A stretch of DNA of 5,890 nucleotides from Deltaproteobacteria bacterium (GTDB taxonomy: Bacteria; Myxococcota_A; UBA796; UBA2385): assembly GCA_016845285.1 (NCBI GenBank), contig JAERSX010000524.1, positions 1 to 5,890 on the forward strand, in the 5' to 3' direction. The translations under genes and the position numbers were made by a program. Shown here piece by piece: positions 5,585 through 5,890 of the stretch (the first letter of the stretch is position 1; each line of letters begins with the position of its first letter). Under the pieces are notes generated by a model. The model was not told where the DNA came from. It saw only the letters and a list, made by a program, of their open reading frames with translations, and made no database searches.

Positions 5585-5890
5585 ATGTTGCTCCTTCCCA
5601 AGACCGTCGGGCCGTTCACCCTGACTCAGAAGCTGGGCACCGGGGGGGTGGCAGAGAGCTACCAGGGAACCCTGGACGCGCAGGGCGGCCGCCAGGTGGT
5701 GGTTCGACGCATCCTCCCGTACATTCTTCGAGACGCATCGCGGCTCGCCTCGGCGGAGGCCCGCGTCCGTGACCTGCTCGGCGTCCGGCATCCGTTCCTT
5801 GTCCAGGTCCTCGACTGGGTCGCGGATGCTGGAGATCGCTACATCGTCGAGGACTGGGTCGACGGGGTGGACCTCGAGCGGGTGCTGAAC
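5585..5890 (+). CDS. Ser/Thr protein kinase (Hanks type), N-lobe only, cut by the window edge; VAIK lysine appears to be Arg
   Basis: The first 102 codons of a eukaryotic-like protein kinase, the type abundant in myxobacteria. Seen here: a short N-terminus, VGPFTLTQKLGTGGVAESYQG (8-28) as the glycine-rich loop with Gly18, Gly20 and Gly21 and Ala23 in place of the third Gly, QVVVRRILPYI as the VAIK strand, Glu58 in an AEAR helix matching the alphaC Glu, VRHPFLVQVLDW (67-78), and a hinge YIVEDWVDGVDL (86-97). The loop and hinge fit known bacterial kinases, so the family call is firm. The residue aligned with the ATP-binding lysine is Arg41, so the protein may be a pseudokinase or have altered ATP binding; HRD and DFG motifs lie outside the window. 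There is no signal peptide; the N-lobe is cytoplasmic. The ATG at 5585 has AGGA seven bases upstream. The gene is divergent from the lipoprotein-purH group and has its own promoter. Substrates are unknown. Confidence 0.9.
   Translation, partial: MLLLPKTVGPFTLTQKLGTGGVAESYQGTLDAQGGRQVVVRRILPYILRDASRLASAEARVRDLLGVRHPFLVQVLDWVADAGDRYIVEDWVDGVDLERVLN

Noticed and set aside
5378..5791. Minus-strand open frame of 137 codons across the divergent intergenic region
   Set aside because: It covers the kinase N-lobe coding sequence and the kinase promoter on the opposite strand, and its translation has no recognisable features.

Overview
The window is GC-rich, gene-dense bacterial DNA. The mix of genes suggests a deltaproteobacterial-type organism, most likely Myxococcota or a relative: a Hanks-type Ser/Thr kinase with a GGxA glycine loop, a membrane protein joining a zinc ribbon, a GYF-like domain and TPRs, and a small lipoprotein with a minimal signal. 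This placement is an inference from protein style; no marker gene here fixes the lineage.

Layout. Four genes lie on the minus strand and read right to left: a small predicted lipoprotein (4944-5381), purH (3273-4859), a large zinc-ribbon/GYF-like/transmembrane/TPR protein (842-3193) and purD (starts at 802, runs off the left edge after 267 codons). The gaps are 84, 79 and 39 bases. I see no convincing terminator or internal promoter in them, so one transcript is plausible. Reading the other way from a 203-base divergent intergenic region is the start of a Ser/Thr protein kinase gene (5585 to the right edge, 102 codons). It has a perfect TATAAT -10 box, a short leader with two possible hairpins and a good Shine-Dalgarno.

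How the genes fit together. purH and purD encode de novo purine enzymes: PurD makes glycinamide ribonucleotide and PurH performs the last two steps to IMP. They are often adjacent in bacteria. Here a 783-residue membrane TPR protein lies between them and an unrelated small lipoprotein precedes them, so purine synthesis appears co-transcribed with two envelope proteins.

The points most worth a second look are: (1) the order zinc ribbon, GYF-like domain, membrane helix, extracytoplasmic TPRs, which resembles the N-terminal half of the Myxococcus motility protein GltJ, placed inside a pur operon; (2) the kinase, whose VAIK lysine appears to be arginine; (3) the internal duplication in the lipoprotein; (4) local hairpins that could mask the ribosome binding sites of purD and the kinase. 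I did not find a clearly new defence, mobile or RNA-based system. No tRNA, rRNA, CRISPR or insertion sequence is visible.
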